64,000 bases of DNA from Nitrospira sp. (GTDB lineage: Bacteria > Nitrospirota > Nitrospiria > Nitrospirales > Nitrospiraceae), in assembly GCA_029865225.1 (NCBI GenBank), contig JAOUHJ010000006.1:16447-80446 (forward strand). The letters are read 5' to 3'. The notes under the pieces were generated by a model. The model searched no databases, had not been told where the DNA came from, and was given only the letters and a program-made list of their open reading frames with translations. Position 1 is the stretch's first letter. Each line of letters begins with the position of its first letter. This document shows, one piece after another, positions 45,901 through 54,318 of this stretch. The position numbers and the translations under genes are program-made.

Positions 45901-45987
45901 GACAAACATGTGTCGCAGACATTCGATGGGATTCTCGCAAGAGCACGTCGTCGTGAATTTGTGGTTTTCAGCTTGTAAGCTTCGCAT
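42907..45987 (-). CDS. Catalase-like domain fused to LodA-type quinoprotein oxidase
   Basis: 1026 residues from the ATG at 45987 (GGGAGAG site). Residues ~45-340 resemble catalase-like heme proteins of the y4iL type: THGILRGQLRF with candidate distal His54, GVGIKIFDIRGEK, DFLLQNVPFFF and WSVVPFRLGEG. A Pro-rich linker (~338-370) leads to a LodA/GoxA domain (~378-1026), beginning THVRIHPGIGVARLGNS and containing HPGCELTWPMRH and RWMAIPWQGDTAYC. LodA enzymes oxidise amino-acid amines and release H2O2. The CTQ cysteine and tryptophan should be among C796/C805 and W862/W867, but I cannot assign them. The fusion would put peroxide production and peroxide use in one chain. LodB follows with an overlap. 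Confidence 0.82.
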   Translation of the reverse strand: MRSLQAENHKFTTTCSCENPIECLRHMFVEMTQKRRVEKEGQCPARRPVFLRTHGILRGQLRFLDTIPLGYRHGLFDNGGEIHPVYVRYSSDLSDGRPDWMSTIGVGIKIFDIRGEKVVSDDGANTADFLLQNVPFFFVDNARDMCEFTKASFEGWGDEWVREHSPSTNALLDQMAKPIRSVFDTQMWSVVPFRLGEGYCKYMLRPGSSTFAMDPDINDPCFLGKDLAARLLAGPATLDMYIQKRPEPGTFSQTYIDEHFPLDQATVIWDEKAAPPVKVATIELPSQDIKQLEQEVYGDWLAFNIGRVPKGNEPVGSIAEARMSIYQTSANYRRETNGQPTPEPSEPGQPEIQNPQCPFPHHPAQEQPKALTKEQIEQITHVRIHPGIGVARLGNSTSEYAIGPEVLHPKQTEFGATRDAGGAIKRQAARFRVYGYDKYGNVVAEIHQSSNSSIEWSVHVANRKAQWYEFNAAMDIPATKNISVPLRNPDVKGSGRAALCIDPGEKKIMGISMNDSSYVLTGAFQGTTVTLGELRTDAVGRLLFLPGFGVSGSPSQQPVYNPAVPSSFNNASGWYDDMSDGPVRARVILGDCEYEADAAWVTAAPPNYAPDLTGFRNLDDLLRGVYIESGLLEVPNRVSFQEHVRPILERLNKLQWVNKGFLALYGAGAPMNFSDPQLMDKLGTPPESSLYPDPYAELRRVVYNSFRTTTGTTPAMSAWPPMYGDTFGYSDPANSTEVAAQTYFRLPAYFDYILSAWVKGQFVGDYDSEFTQPDTLDDVDLQKQPEILDRAAMHFCLADAMHPGCELTWPMRHASMYRAPYRLRMRAHGVAEPSYGSTLTQADVLRVNGPLYDQGPGDLTRWMAIPWQGDTAYCRSGYDMEYDPYLPTFWPARVPNQVLTLADYETLCDEKRPMPVRVASFYNRPSWLRQLPAQSSAPDQMMYVIQHFGEMGILEAKPRPADMAWLPEFLYVENLTAVKQAEMRVAHQLFAERYPELGPHDRLLAEAGWFSEEQRNEFLTIKMRGN

Positions 45988-46140
45988 TTTCCGTCTCTCC
46001 CTTACAAAGGCTTGGGTCCGTTCTAGTGGGAATGTTCCGTGTGCGGTGACAAAGGAATCTTTCAATGGTCATGCTTGCACAAATTCCTTTTCGACCCCTT
46101 ACCTTCAAACACACGCACGGCCCAGTCGCCCGTAATAATA

Positions 46141-47622
46141 TCACGACAGGTAGGCAAGTCTGCTCGTCGCGAGCGGGCGCTGGTCGCCGCACACGGATTG
46201 GACCGCGAGGGAGCCACCGATCACCCTGCCGTTCGAAACGGACGCGGCACCGTAATCGACGGTGTACGTCTTGATTACTGTCTTTCCGTCGATTCCGTAC
46301 TGGGTCACCGTGGCGAGCGTCGAGCTGGTATGGGTCACTGTCTGGGCGAGCGTGCCGTCTGGGCGGTGGACGGTGGTGGTAGTCTGCACGGGAGCCCCGG
46401 CGGCGTCGAGCATCGTGACTGTTTTGGCAGAGTAGTTGTGCGATCCCTGATATAGACGAACGGTCCGTGTGGTCGCATAACATCCGGCAGGCGTGATGGT
46501 AGTCTTGACCTGGCCGCTAACAACTTTGCGGTGGTGATCGAAGACGGCCGCCGAATAATCCTGGACTATCGTTGAGAGTGGGGTGACACCATCGGCCTTG
46601 TACATATGAGTGGTGCGCGACGCGGGGTTGCCGGAAGCGTCATAGGTCACCGTCGCCGATGACAGCAGCGAACCATCAGGCCGGAAACATCTCACGGCGA
46701 TACTGCTATTGACAACATGGTTGCGGTTGTTGAACTGCGCGCCTGCAAAATCGGTTTCGATCGAAGCGAGCAGTTGGCCCGCCTGCCCGAATGTCTGATT
46801 TTTGGCCGAAACCGGCGCTCCGTTGGTGTATTTGACTACGGCGTGCGCCTTGACGCGGCCTTGCGGGTCGGATGTGGTGGCCGCGACCTGGCCGGACCAG
46901 ATGTGGCGGCGGGGATCGAACACAGCAGCGCTGAAATCGGTAACTGTGCTCGCCTTTAAATCGGCCCCGTTCGAGGAATAAACGTCGGTGTGCATTGAAG
47001 TGGGCAAGCCCACGGACGTGAAATGGAGCTTTGAGTTCGAAGTGGGAAGATTATTGGGGCTCTTGATGGAGATCTCGACATGGCCGCCGACAATCTGATC
47101 GCCGAGGAACTGCGCCTTGGCGAAGTTGATCCCGGAGTAACCACCGACGGTGCCCGAGCCATCGGAAACATAGTGCGTGAGGTTGAGCGCGGCAAGTGAT
47201 TCAGAGGCGAACGACACGGCGCCGTCGGAGACCTTCGCCGCATTCTCCGCGTTGCTTGCACTGAACTTGATCTCGCCCGCTGCGATGCGATTTGCCACCG
47301 AGTAACTAAGCCCGCTCAGATCGATCGCCAACTTGCGGTACGGCACGCCCGTGCGGCGGTCGTTGATCGCCGATTGCAGCGTTGACGGCTTGCCGCTGGC
47401 GTTGAACTGCGCCGAACTCGCACTGAGCGCCGTCTGATCTTCCGCCTTCTGAGACGTGAAGTTCAGCTGTCCTCCCACGACCGCGCCAGACTGGGCGAAC
47501 TGCATCCTGGAAAAATTGGCGGCGACGTGCTTGGCTTCGGCCTTGCCGTCGGGGCCAAAAGTGATAACAACGGCTGAACCCGGACCGGGGCTTGCCGCGT
47601 TTAAGAAGGTTGAGTTTGTCAT
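46141..47622 (-). CDS. Seven-repeat beta-rich protein of the borosin-like operon
   Basis: 493 residues from the ATG at 47622, overlapping the oxygenase stop (ATGA). No signal peptide or membrane helix. About seven ~60-residue repeats begin with D/N-F/Y-S/A-x-A-x-F followed by HxVxSGQV-like strands (NFSRMQF, DLSGLSY, NFAKAQF, DFSAAVF, DFAGAQF, DYSAAVF, DYGAASV) and an RHS/YD-like DGSLLSSATVTYDASGNP pattern, so a repetitive beta structure is expected. Family not recognised. Could be the substrate scaffold or a structural product of the operon. Confidence 0.65.
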   Translation of the reverse strand: MTNSTFLNAASPGPGSAVVITFGPDGKAEAKHVAANFSRMQFAQSGAVVGGQLNFTSQKAEDQTALSASSAQFNASGKPSTLQSAINDRRTGVPYRKLAIDLSGLSYSVANRIAAGEIKFSASNAENAAKVSDGAVSFASESLAALNLTHYVSDGSGTVGGYSGINFAKAQFLGDQIVGGHVEISIKSPNNLPTSNSKLHFTSVGLPTSMHTDVYSSNGADLKASTVTDFSAAVFDPRRHIWSGQVAATTSDPQGRVKAHAVVKYTNGAPVSAKNQTFGQAGQLLASIETDFAGAQFNNRNHVVNSSIAVRCFRPDGSLLSSATVTYDASGNPASRTTHMYKADGVTPLSTIVQDYSAAVFDHHRKVVSGQVKTTITPAGCYATTRTVRLYQGSHNYSAKTVTMLDAAGAPVQTTTTVHRPDGTLAQTVTHTSSTLATVTQYGIDGKTVIKTYTVDYGAASVSNGRVIGGSLAVQSVCGDQRPLATSRLAYLS

Positions 47623-48311
47623 GTAGTCCCCCTTGTATGAAATTCGACCGACTTCGAGTTGCGCGCCGCAAGGCGCGAAAGCACGCGATCCAGAAGCCAA
47701 ATGCCGTCTTCACGCGTGCGGCCATTCTTAAGGGAAAACCGCAGATCCATGCTGATGCGGGTGGTGGTGGTGTTGTTGGGGTAAGTCCCGTGGCTCAGAT
47801 AGCCGCCGTCGAAGATGAGCGCCTGGCCGTACTTGACGGCGACGGGAGCATAGTCGCCACAGCCGCAATCGGATTCAACCCACATCGACGCCGAGCCTTC
47901 GACATCGGTGAACGGGATCCACAGATTGACTTGGTCAATGCGGCCGGTGACGCTGACGTCGTCATGAAAGGCGCTGACGCTGGGCGTGCCGGCAAAGTGC
48001 ACACGCATTTTGGGATGGCTAGAATAGGAAAGCGGACAACCCGCAACCGGCGAAAGGACCTTCGACATGAAAGCGTGATACAGTTTGTAGAACGCCGAAT
48101 CGTCACCCAAGTCCTGCATAAGGCGGCGCATCCGCAGATTGTCATCGTAGGTAAGTTCCGGCTTTCCGCCCAACCGTTGTTTCTTCTCCAGCACAAACTC
48201 GTGCAGCCGGTGTAGTTGCCTCACCTTGAAAACGTCACGCGAAAGAATGGCGGCAAACGGCCACTCAGTGGTGGAATAAGCGAGCAGACCTGAATTGGTG
48301 GTGTTTATCAC
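47619..48311 (-). CDS. 2-oxoglutarate/Fe(II)-dependent oxygenase (PhyH-like)
   Basis: 230 residues from the GTG at 48311, chosen because it overlaps the upstream stop as GTGA. Iron ligands H116 and D118 (AFHDD) and H174 (LSHGTYPN), and R185 (TTRISMDLRF) to bind 2-oxoglutarate, fit the phytanoyl-CoA-dioxygenase/StrG group. Such enzymes hydroxylate or halogenate small molecules and peptides, and are common RiPP tailoring enzymes. Being coupled on both sides (GTGA, ATGA), it is made together with the N-methyltransferase and the repeat protein. Confidence 0.8.
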   Translation of the reverse strand: MINTTNSGLLAYSTTEWPFAAILSRDVFKVRQLHRLHEFVLEKKQRLGGKPELTYDDNLRMRRLMQDLGDDSAFYKLYHAFMSKVLSPVAGCPLSYSSHPKMRVHFAGTPSVSAFHDDVSVTGRIDQVNLWIPFTDVEGSASMWVESDCGCGDYAPVAVKYGQALIFDGGYLSHGTYPNNTTTTRISMDLRFSLKNGRTREDGIWLLDRVLSRLAARNSKSVEFHTRGTT

Positions 48312-50698
48312 GCGGCCCTCTGCCGTGTGAGCACGGTCTGCAGGATGCGATGCGTGAAGCTGTGCCGCTCCCATGCGTTCCACAAAAACAGTCCGCCGCG
48401 GTGGCTGTATGAGTGCGCGATATCCACCAAGTGATTCCACGCCCAGCCCGGCAGAGCGAATTCATTGGCGTGCTTGCGTAACTCGTCCTGCGGCGCAGCC
48501 GGCTGCATCCCGGTGATGGGTAAAGCAGGCGCTCCGGCTGCTCCGTAGCACATGGGCAACAGACTGATGGGATCGATCAGTAGCGTCAGCTCGCCAGTGG
48601 GGAAGGGGGCCGGGCCGCCGCTCCATTTCAACTTTCCGCCACGCCAGGTGTGCGCCGCAACCAGCTGTCCATCGATCTCCAGCGAATCAGCGCCAACACG
48701 CACTACAGTAGGTAGATGAATGCGTCCACGCGCCACGTAGGACGCGCGCAACGCCTGCGGTACAAGGCCATCGCGAAGCAGCGACCGGAACGGAATCAAT
48801 GCACCGTCGATGCGGAGACCCGTACGCTCGATCTCAACCGGTGCATCGACCGGTTGCCCATCGCAAAAGACACGAACGTACGGCCCAGACGCCTCATCAT
48901 GACAGACGGTAATGCGGTAGTGCGCTCCGCCGGCTTCATAGTCGCCCACAAACTGGCACAGCCGGTAACGGCCGCTATCTGCCTCTTTGGCCGAGAAACG
49001 ATGCCGCGCGGGAACCTCCTCTCGCTCGGGCCAGATGGAGCCGGTCAGCCGACGAATTCCGGCAGGCGACGAATCGACGTGGACAAATCCGTTGTGTGGA
49101 TTGCCGTGAGCAGCCTTCCAGCGTAAGCGCCCGTGCTGGAACTGGAAGTTGCGGATGAGAACGTCGTTGACCCAGAGCCGGTCCTGACGCGAATCGCGCT
49201 TGTTGCCCAGGATAAAAATCATGACCTGTGGATCCGCCGAAACATACGCGCCGTTCCAGATGAACAGTTTCCCCCGCCGCAACGCCTCCCAATCCTCAAG
49301 CATACGCCAGCCATCGGCTGATCGCCCATGCGAAGCAGCCCACGATTCTAACGTCACGGCGAGCGTCGAAGAGTCGGCCAGACGTGCCGCGCGGTACATG
49401 GAGCGGGCCAGCGGCTTAGCCGCGGCCAGTTCATGCAGCAGCGGCGTGTTGACGGATTTGACCGTGGCAGCCCCCTTGGCCGCAAGCTGCACGGCCCCCG
49501 CGTCGCGTGTCGCAAGCATTGATCGCTCACGCGCGGAAAGCCCGCTGAAGCAATCCGGCCCGACGGCCACCAGCGGGTCGCGCGAATACAGTTCGCGCAG
49601 TTCGCCATCGGCGCGCAAGGCAAGAATGAAGCGCGCAGCCGCGGTGTCTTCCTGCCAGTGATATCCGCGCGGCACCTTGAACGTGCGGAACTGCTCAAAC
49701 GCAGGCGACTCACGTTCCCCATATCCGCCGATCTCGCGCAGTGGTGACGCCTGCGGACGGATCGTGGAACCAGGCGTGGCGAGCCCCAGCCGCACCATCA
49801 TCGATAAGTTCGCCGGCGCGACATCCTTCGGCGCAAGATAGAAAGTGGAGATGCCGGTGACCGTGCTCTGCAGCTCGGGGTCGTGGAACTGGCTCAGCCG
49901 GTACACTTCAGTTACCGGTACAACGCCAGGATAACGCGAACCGATGTAATTGGTGACCGGGTAATCTTTACCGTAAAAACTCTGCAGATACTCGATCAAC
50001 GTCGACAGCCCCGTGTTCAGGAACCCGCCGCGGCGGTACCCCAGTTCCCCGATGACCCCGACCTGCCACAGCACCACGTGGAGCCCGGTATCCGGAGCGC
50101 GTCCGCGTATCAGCATGTCCGTGGCTTCAAACGTCTGCATGCCGGGCTGGCTCGGGTCGACACCCAGATCGGCGCACAGCGTATCGAGCGCGCTGACGTT
50201 CGCCCGCATGGTGGCGCAGTGCCCTTCACGCCGCGCGATCTGTATGGCGCGGTGCGTAGAAAGCACAAAGATGCCCGGGTGGCCGTAATAAACGGCAACA
50301 ACGTTCAAACCCTGGCGCACGTAATATAGCAGTGCCTCGGTCATCTGCATGTAAGTGATGTAACGCACTTTGCCCTCGTCGTAGAGGACGTACAGATCGT
50401 ACGCATCGGGCCGCCGCGCCTTCAGCCAGACGACGGTGGCGGGGTCGGCGACGCAGTAGAACACCTTGTCGGCGGCCTCGATGAGGCTCTCGTCGAGATC
50501 GGTGAAGCCCGCAGTTTCGATCCCTGAACCGATGACGGTCAACTGCCCCCGCGGTCCGGCCGGCTCGCCTTCGCGAGGCTCAGCTGAGAGCCGCGGCATT
50601 GCTGCGATGTTGCGCGCCAGCTCTTCCCAGGCTGCGTCATGCGCGGCGCGCGCGGGGAAGCTCGGGAACGGGTTTTGGAGTTGCTTTCTCTGATCCAT
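48308..50698 (-). CDS. Borosin-type peptide backbone N-methyltransferase with large C-terminal extension
   Basis: 796 residues. Residues ~50-292 are a tetrapyrrole-methylase-fold SAM methyltransferase closely like the borosin enzyme OphMA: GQLTVIGSGIE, EAADKVFYCVADPAT, AVYYGHPGIFV, VGVIGELGY, GISTFYLAPKD. The three OphMA active-site residues (Y66, R72, Y76) are matched at Y106, R112 and Y116. Residues ~352-408 look like the borosin-binding domain of precursor peptides (FILALRADGELRELYSRDP ... LSARERSMLATRDAGAV). The other ~390 residues are beta-rich (WNGAYVSADPQVMIFI, DRLWVNDVLIRNF) and unlike any family I know; no obvious hydrophobic core peptide is at the C terminus. Enzyme alpha-N-methylates a peptide backbone, by homology. 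Confidence 0.83.
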   Translation of the reverse strand: MDQRKQLQNPFPSFPARAAHDAAWEELARNIAAMPRLSAEPREGEPAGPRGQLTVIGSGIETAGFTDLDESLIEAADKVFYCVADPATVVWLKARRPDAYDLYVLYDEGKVRYITYMQMTEALLYYVRQGLNVVAVYYGHPGIFVLSTHRAIQIARREGHCATMRANVSALDTLCADLGVDPSQPGMQTFEATDMLIRGRAPDTGLHVVLWQVGVIGELGYRRGGFLNTGLSTLIEYLQSFYGKDYPVTNYIGSRYPGVVPVTEVYRLSQFHDPELQSTVTGISTFYLAPKDVAPANLSMMVRLGLATPGSTIRPQASPLREIGGYGERESPAFEQFRTFKVPRGYHWQEDTAAARFILALRADGELRELYSRDPLVAVGPDCFSGLSARERSMLATRDAGAVQLAAKGAATVKSVNTPLLHELAAAKPLARSMYRAARLADSSTLAVTLESWAASHGRSADGWRMLEDWEALRRGKLFIWNGAYVSADPQVMIFILGNKRDSRQDRLWVNDVLIRNFQFQHGRLRWKAAHGNPHNGFVHVDSSPAGIRRLTGSIWPEREEVPARHRFSAKEADSGRYRLCQFVGDYEAGGAHYRITVCHDEASGPYVRVFCDGQPVDAPVEIERTGLRIDGALIPFRSLLRDGLVPQALRASYVARGRIHLPTVVRVGADSLEIDGQLVAAHTWRGGKLKWSGGPAPFPTGELTLLIDPISLLPMCYGAAGAPALPITGMQPAAPQDELRKHANEFALPGWAWNHLVDIAHSYSHRGGLFLWNAWERHSFTHRILQTVLTRQRAA

Positions 50699-50710
50699 GG
50701 CGTACTCCGT

Positions 50711-52522
50711 CTAGGCGCTCTGCTTCAGGTACTTGACGCCGATCTGACAGCCAACCTTGATGGGCAGCGTCTGGCCTTTGTAAGTGTAGGCCGCCAGCGT
50801 CTGGAATGCTTTGAACGTGTTGGCCCCGGTATTGGTGGCCATCTGTGCGACCAGCGCATCCTGGTCGGCAGTCGACCAGCGCCAGTTATTCGCCGCCTGA
50901 TCTTCCGGCGGATCCTTCGTCGTCAACACGGAGGCAAGCAATAACTGCAATGAAGCGTTATCCACGGCCGTGTCCTGCTGAATGTAATCGGCGATTGTCT
51001 TCCAGCGTGCGGACACGGAGTTGGCCGGATTCACCATGTAATTCAGCAGCAGACCCAGGCCGGTGGTCTGGCGCGGCTGCAGGTCCTTGAGGCTCTGTTC
51101 GTCCTTGTCCTTCCAGGCTTCGAGAATCTTCTGCGCGGTGGTCATGGCGATGGTGATGGCGAGATTCTCCGCAAGCACGGGGAACGCCTTTTCGAAGATC
51201 CATTTACCGACGCTGTGCAGCATCTTACTGATGAAGCCGGGCTCGACGTCGACATCGGTGTCTATATCCACGTCCACATCCACGTCAGTGACAACGTCCA
51301 CGTCGGTCGCCACATCGACGTCGATATCGACGTCCACGTCGACATCGACTACGGCAAAGAAATCCACGTCCACGTCAATATCGATATCCACGTCGATATC
51401 CACATCCACATCCACGTCGACGTCCACATCCACATCCACGTCGACGTCCACATCGACATCCACATTGATCGATTCGGCTGCCTCGCCTGCTTCGGAAAAC
51501 GGCGCCGCGTCGTCCCCGGTGCTGTTGATCCAATCCTTGAGCTTTCCGGCGAGTTCGCCGATGTTGTTCTTGAGCCAGATTGCCCCCTGGCCAAGCGTCT
51601 TGAGGACGGTCACGGCCATATCGGCCATCATGTAATACTGCACGCCAAGAAAAGCGAGATAGGTCAGGTCGTAAGTAACAACCCACCACGGATTGGACGG
51701 ATTCTGATACGGCTGGGCAATGGCATTGACGCCGTCGATCTTGCCGGTGTAGCAGTAGATGATCTGACCTGGCTTGTTTTCCCACGTAAGATCGCGGACC
51801 ACGCCAGTGAGCATCACACCAGAGGTCGAAGTTGCATTGGCGCTGGTGAGCTGGCTGCGGGAAAGGGTGAGCGCGACCGGCGCGCCGCCGCCAGCCGGCT
51901 GATAGACGGCCGCACCGTTGGCAATGGTGATTGTGCCCGTGGGCACGGTGGGCAAAATGAAGTTAGTGCCGTTGGTCTGTGGCTCATACACAAAGTAAGT
52001 GCCGGGGAAGGCGAACAGAGTAAAAGTGGCCCAGTAGCAGATGGTGGAGTAAGCGCCGATGTTGACGCCGGCGTAGCCATTGGCGTTGCAAAAGGCGACA
52101 ATCTGGCTATCCAACTGCGCCGGATCGGTGGCGTTGAGCATGATGCCGTTGAACTGCAGCGAGAGCGGCGCAAACGGCTGTGAACAGACGGCCTGATAGA
52201 GCTTGAACGCCTGGTTGGCCAGCGTTTCGCCAGCCGTGGTTACAGTGATCGTCTGGCCGCCGGAGCCACTGATATTATCGAGCACAGTGAGGTTGAGCGG
52301 GAGCTCGTCAGCCACACGCGTGACGACGATGCGCTCGATCAACTGCGCGGTTGAGAAGTTGCCTGTCTGACCCGGATCGACGGTCCCCAACGCGGTGTAC
52401 ACCGGCAGGTAATCGGAGGGATCGGAAGATGGCGGGTTGGACACCGTCTTATTGAATGTCGAGTAGACGGTGACTTTCTGGCTGTACTGATTGACGACGG
52501 AAAACGGGTAAGTCTGACTCAT
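50711..52522 (-). CDS. Membrane-anchored paralog D with Val-Asp repeat
   Basis: 603 residues from the ATG at 52522 (GGAGAGGA site). Residues ~1-270 carry the shared N-terminal domain of this gene family (VVNQYSQKVTVYS, TGTITIANG, CYTGKIDGVNAIAQP); residues ~275-320 contain a hydrophobic membrane segment (YMMADMAVTVLKTLGQGAIWL). Residues 354-426 are a nearly pure Val-Asp (Val/Ile-Asp) tract, then a helical C-terminal domain (~430-603) with KMLHSVGKWIFEKAFPVLAEN. The tract may form a stiff beta/amyloid-like or metal-binding segment, or be a modification target of the adjacent N-methyltransferase, 12 bases downstream. Function unknown. Confidence 0.7.
   Translation of the reverse strand: MSQTYPFSVVNQYSQKVTVYSTFNKTVSNPPSSDPSDYLPVYTALGTVDPGQTGNFSTAQLIERIVVTRVADELPLNLTVLDNISGSGGQTITVTTAGETLANQAFKLYQAVCSQPFAPLSLQFNGIMLNATDPAQLDSQIVAFCNANGYAGVNIGAYSTICYWATFTLFAFPGTYFVYEPQTNGTNFILPTVPTGTITIANGAAVYQPAGGGAPVALTLSRSQLTSANATSTSGVMLTGVVRDLTWENKPGQIIYCYTGKIDGVNAIAQPYQNPSNPWWVVTYDLTYLAFLGVQYYMMADMAVTVLKTLGQGAIWLKNNIGELAGKLKDWINSTGDDAAPFSEAGEAAESINVDVDVDVDVDVDVDVDVDVDVDIDVDIDIDVDVDFFAVVDVDVDVDIDVDVATDVDVVTDVDVDVDIDTDVDVEPGFISKMLHSVGKWIFEKAFPVLAENLAITIAMTTAQKILEAWKDKDEQSLKDLQPRQTTGLGLLLNYMVNPANSVSARWKTIADYIQQDTAVDNASLQLLLASVLTTKDPPEDQAANNWRWSTADQDALVAQMATNTGANTFKAFQTLAAYTYKGQTLPIKVGCQIGVKYLKQSA
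51245..51463 (-). repeat. Val-Asp coding repeat, 219 bp
   Basis: Alternating GTG/GTC and GAT/GAC (some ATC/ATT) codons encode 73 residues of VD/ID dipeptides broken only by FFAV, VAT, VVT and IDT. Codons vary synonymously, so the DNA is not a perfect satellite; the dipeptide itself seems to be under selection. Confidence 0.9.
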
Positions 52523-52609
52523 TGTATCCTCTCCGTCCAGACTGGTGACATTGTCTCGCCGCGCCGTCAACGGGCCTGGCGCGGCCATTGGGGTTAGCTG
52601 GTGGCGCGG

Positions 52610-54286
52610 TTAGATGTCCGGCTCGATATCGGGCACATCGCCGCCTTCGACGTCCTCGCCTTCGGAGTCGATTTCATCGCTGGTTTCCTCATAATCGGTC
52701 TGCGCGGTCTGCGATTCCTTGATCGAATCGAGCACGTTATCGGGAATATCCAGGTCCTTGATGCCCTCGTTGAGGTTAGTGCGGGCGTCGGCCAGGTTGG
52801 TCTTCGCGTTGGCCAGATCGCCGCCCTCGAGACTGGTTTTGGCCTTCTGCAGGTTCGACGCCGATTGCTCGATGCTTGGATTGACTCCAATATCGGCAAC
52901 TGATTCCAACTGGAAGCTGGACTCGCTAATGGACGATTCGACGCAGTCGGTGGACATCTCCTTGAGCGTGTCCACCTGCTCCCCTTTGAATTTGGTCTGG
53001 GCGGTGTCTATACTGCTTTCCTGGGGGACCTCAACGTTCGGCTTGCCGCCATTCTCGCCGAGCCGGTCGGCGACGTGCTGCTGCTCTTGCTGCGCCTTGT
53101 CGCCGATCTGATCGGACTGCGTCTTGGCATCCTGCTGTTGCTCCGGAGTCGGATCCTTGCCCCTGTTCTCGTTCGCCTTGTCTTCGTTGAGCGCCTTCTC
53201 CTTGCCGGAGAGTTTCGTTTTAAGGAAGTCGAGCGCCATCCAGATGCCCATGCCTTCGAGAAACATGTTGATGACCTTTTGGAACGTGAGGCCCGACCAG
53301 AATTTGCTCCAGCCGGATTCAGGCGGCTGCGCAACGGCGATGACCTGCGTCCCGCTCACCACGCCAACGAAGATGGGCCACAGCGTGTTGTCCGAGTCGT
53401 TCTGAGTAAACGTGCTCTTCAGCGCCCACGTGCCTTGCAGCGCGATGGAAGGCACGTCGGTGATCTGGTCGACAAGCTGGTTGTTATCGAAGTAGAGTTT
53501 GACCGGTGAGCCGCCACTCTCGGGCGTGAGCTCAACAGTGTAACCGCTGTTGTGGTCTGTAGGATCGACCGCGCCGGGGCCGGCGGTGAATGTAATCGTA
53601 CCCTGGTTGGAGCCGGGATTGGGCTGCTGGTTCTTCGGTTTTGAAGGGTCGCCGGCGTCGGCGCTGCTGTAGAGATACAACGTACCACCGTCTGGAACCC
53701 ACGGCTTGAGGAAAGTCGACATGTAGGTCGTGGCGGCGACGTAGGACTGGAAATCGGCATTCGCGTATGACTTGGTGCCGGCGAAGAACTTCTGCACTTC
53801 GACTTCGATCTGGGCGACGGTGTCGCCATTGGTCTGCGCGGACTGCAATGTCGCGGCGAACCGCTTCGCCAGGTCGGAGGAGGGATACGCCGCGATGGTC
53901 TTGGCGAAGAAGGCGGCCTGCGACATGGCCGTAGCATCACCGGTCGAGGCGGCGATCGGGGGATAGCTTTCGGTCTCGAAATCGAGCAGTTCGCCCACGT
54001 TTTTGACCGGCGCGAGCGTCGTTGAATCGGCAAGAATCAGCTCATAGATGAAGGTGGGGCCGGTCTTGCCTGTCTTGTCGACAAAGGTGCCGTCAAGCAC
54101 CGTAGTGGCCGCTTTGCCATTCGGGATGATGCTGGTCCCGTCCGACATCTTCTGGATGGTCAATTGTTGTTGATAGACCATCCGCGTGGAGCCAGCGACG
54201 GAGTTGGTGGCCGATGCCACGGCGTTCAGCACAACGACGTCCTTGCCTGAGTTGTTCGTGATCGCGCAATTCTTGTTCATGTCCAT
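52610..54286 (-). CDS. Membrane-anchored paralog C
   Basis: 558 residues (or 556 from the second ATG at 54280). N-terminal family domain: NNSGKDVVVLNAV, TTYMSTFLKPW, GTITFTAGPG, DHNSGYTVELTPESGG, LQGTWALKSTFT, NDSDNTLWPIFVGVVSG. A hydrophobic segment (~337-357: FLEGMGIWMALDFL) is followed by a Gln/Glu-rich coiled-coil stretch and an acidic C terminus that ends GEDVEGGDVPDIEPDI. Sits 32 bases after paralog B. Same order of parts as A and B, so a duplication series. Function unknown. Confidence 0.65.
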   Translation of the reverse strand: MDMNKNCAITNNSGKDVVVLNAVASATNSVAGSTRMVYQQQLTIQKMSDGTSIIPNGKAATTVLDGTFVDKTGKTGPTFIYELILADSTTLAPVKNVGELLDFETESYPPIAASTGDATAMSQAAFFAKTIAAYPSSDLAKRFAATLQSAQTNGDTVAQIEVEVQKFFAGTKSYANADFQSYVAATTYMSTFLKPWVPDGGTLYLYSSADAGDPSKPKNQQPNPGSNQGTITFTAGPGAVDPTDHNSGYTVELTPESGGSPVKLYFDNNQLVDQITDVPSIALQGTWALKSTFTQNDSDNTLWPIFVGVVSGTQVIAVAQPPESGWSKFWSGLTFQKVINMFLEGMGIWMALDFLKTKLSGKEKALNEDKANENRGKDPTPEQQQDAKTQSDQIGDKAQQEQQHVADRLGENGGKPNVEVPQESSIDTAQTKFKGEQVDTLKEMSTDCVESSISESSFQLESVADIGVNPSIEQSASNLQKAKTSLEGGDLANAKTNLADARTNLNEGIKDLDIPDNVLDSIKESQTAQTDYEETSDEIDSEGEDVEGGDVPDIEPDI

Positions 54287-54318
54287 GTGCCTCCCGGGGT
54301 TACTTTTCCAAAAACCGT

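Noticed and set aside
51215..52183. 322-residue plus-strand ORF rich in His-Val and Ile-His
   Set aside because: It is the opposite strand of the Val-Asp repeat gene; its repeat is the mirror of the coding tract and there is no ribosome site. The minus-strand gene fits the operon.
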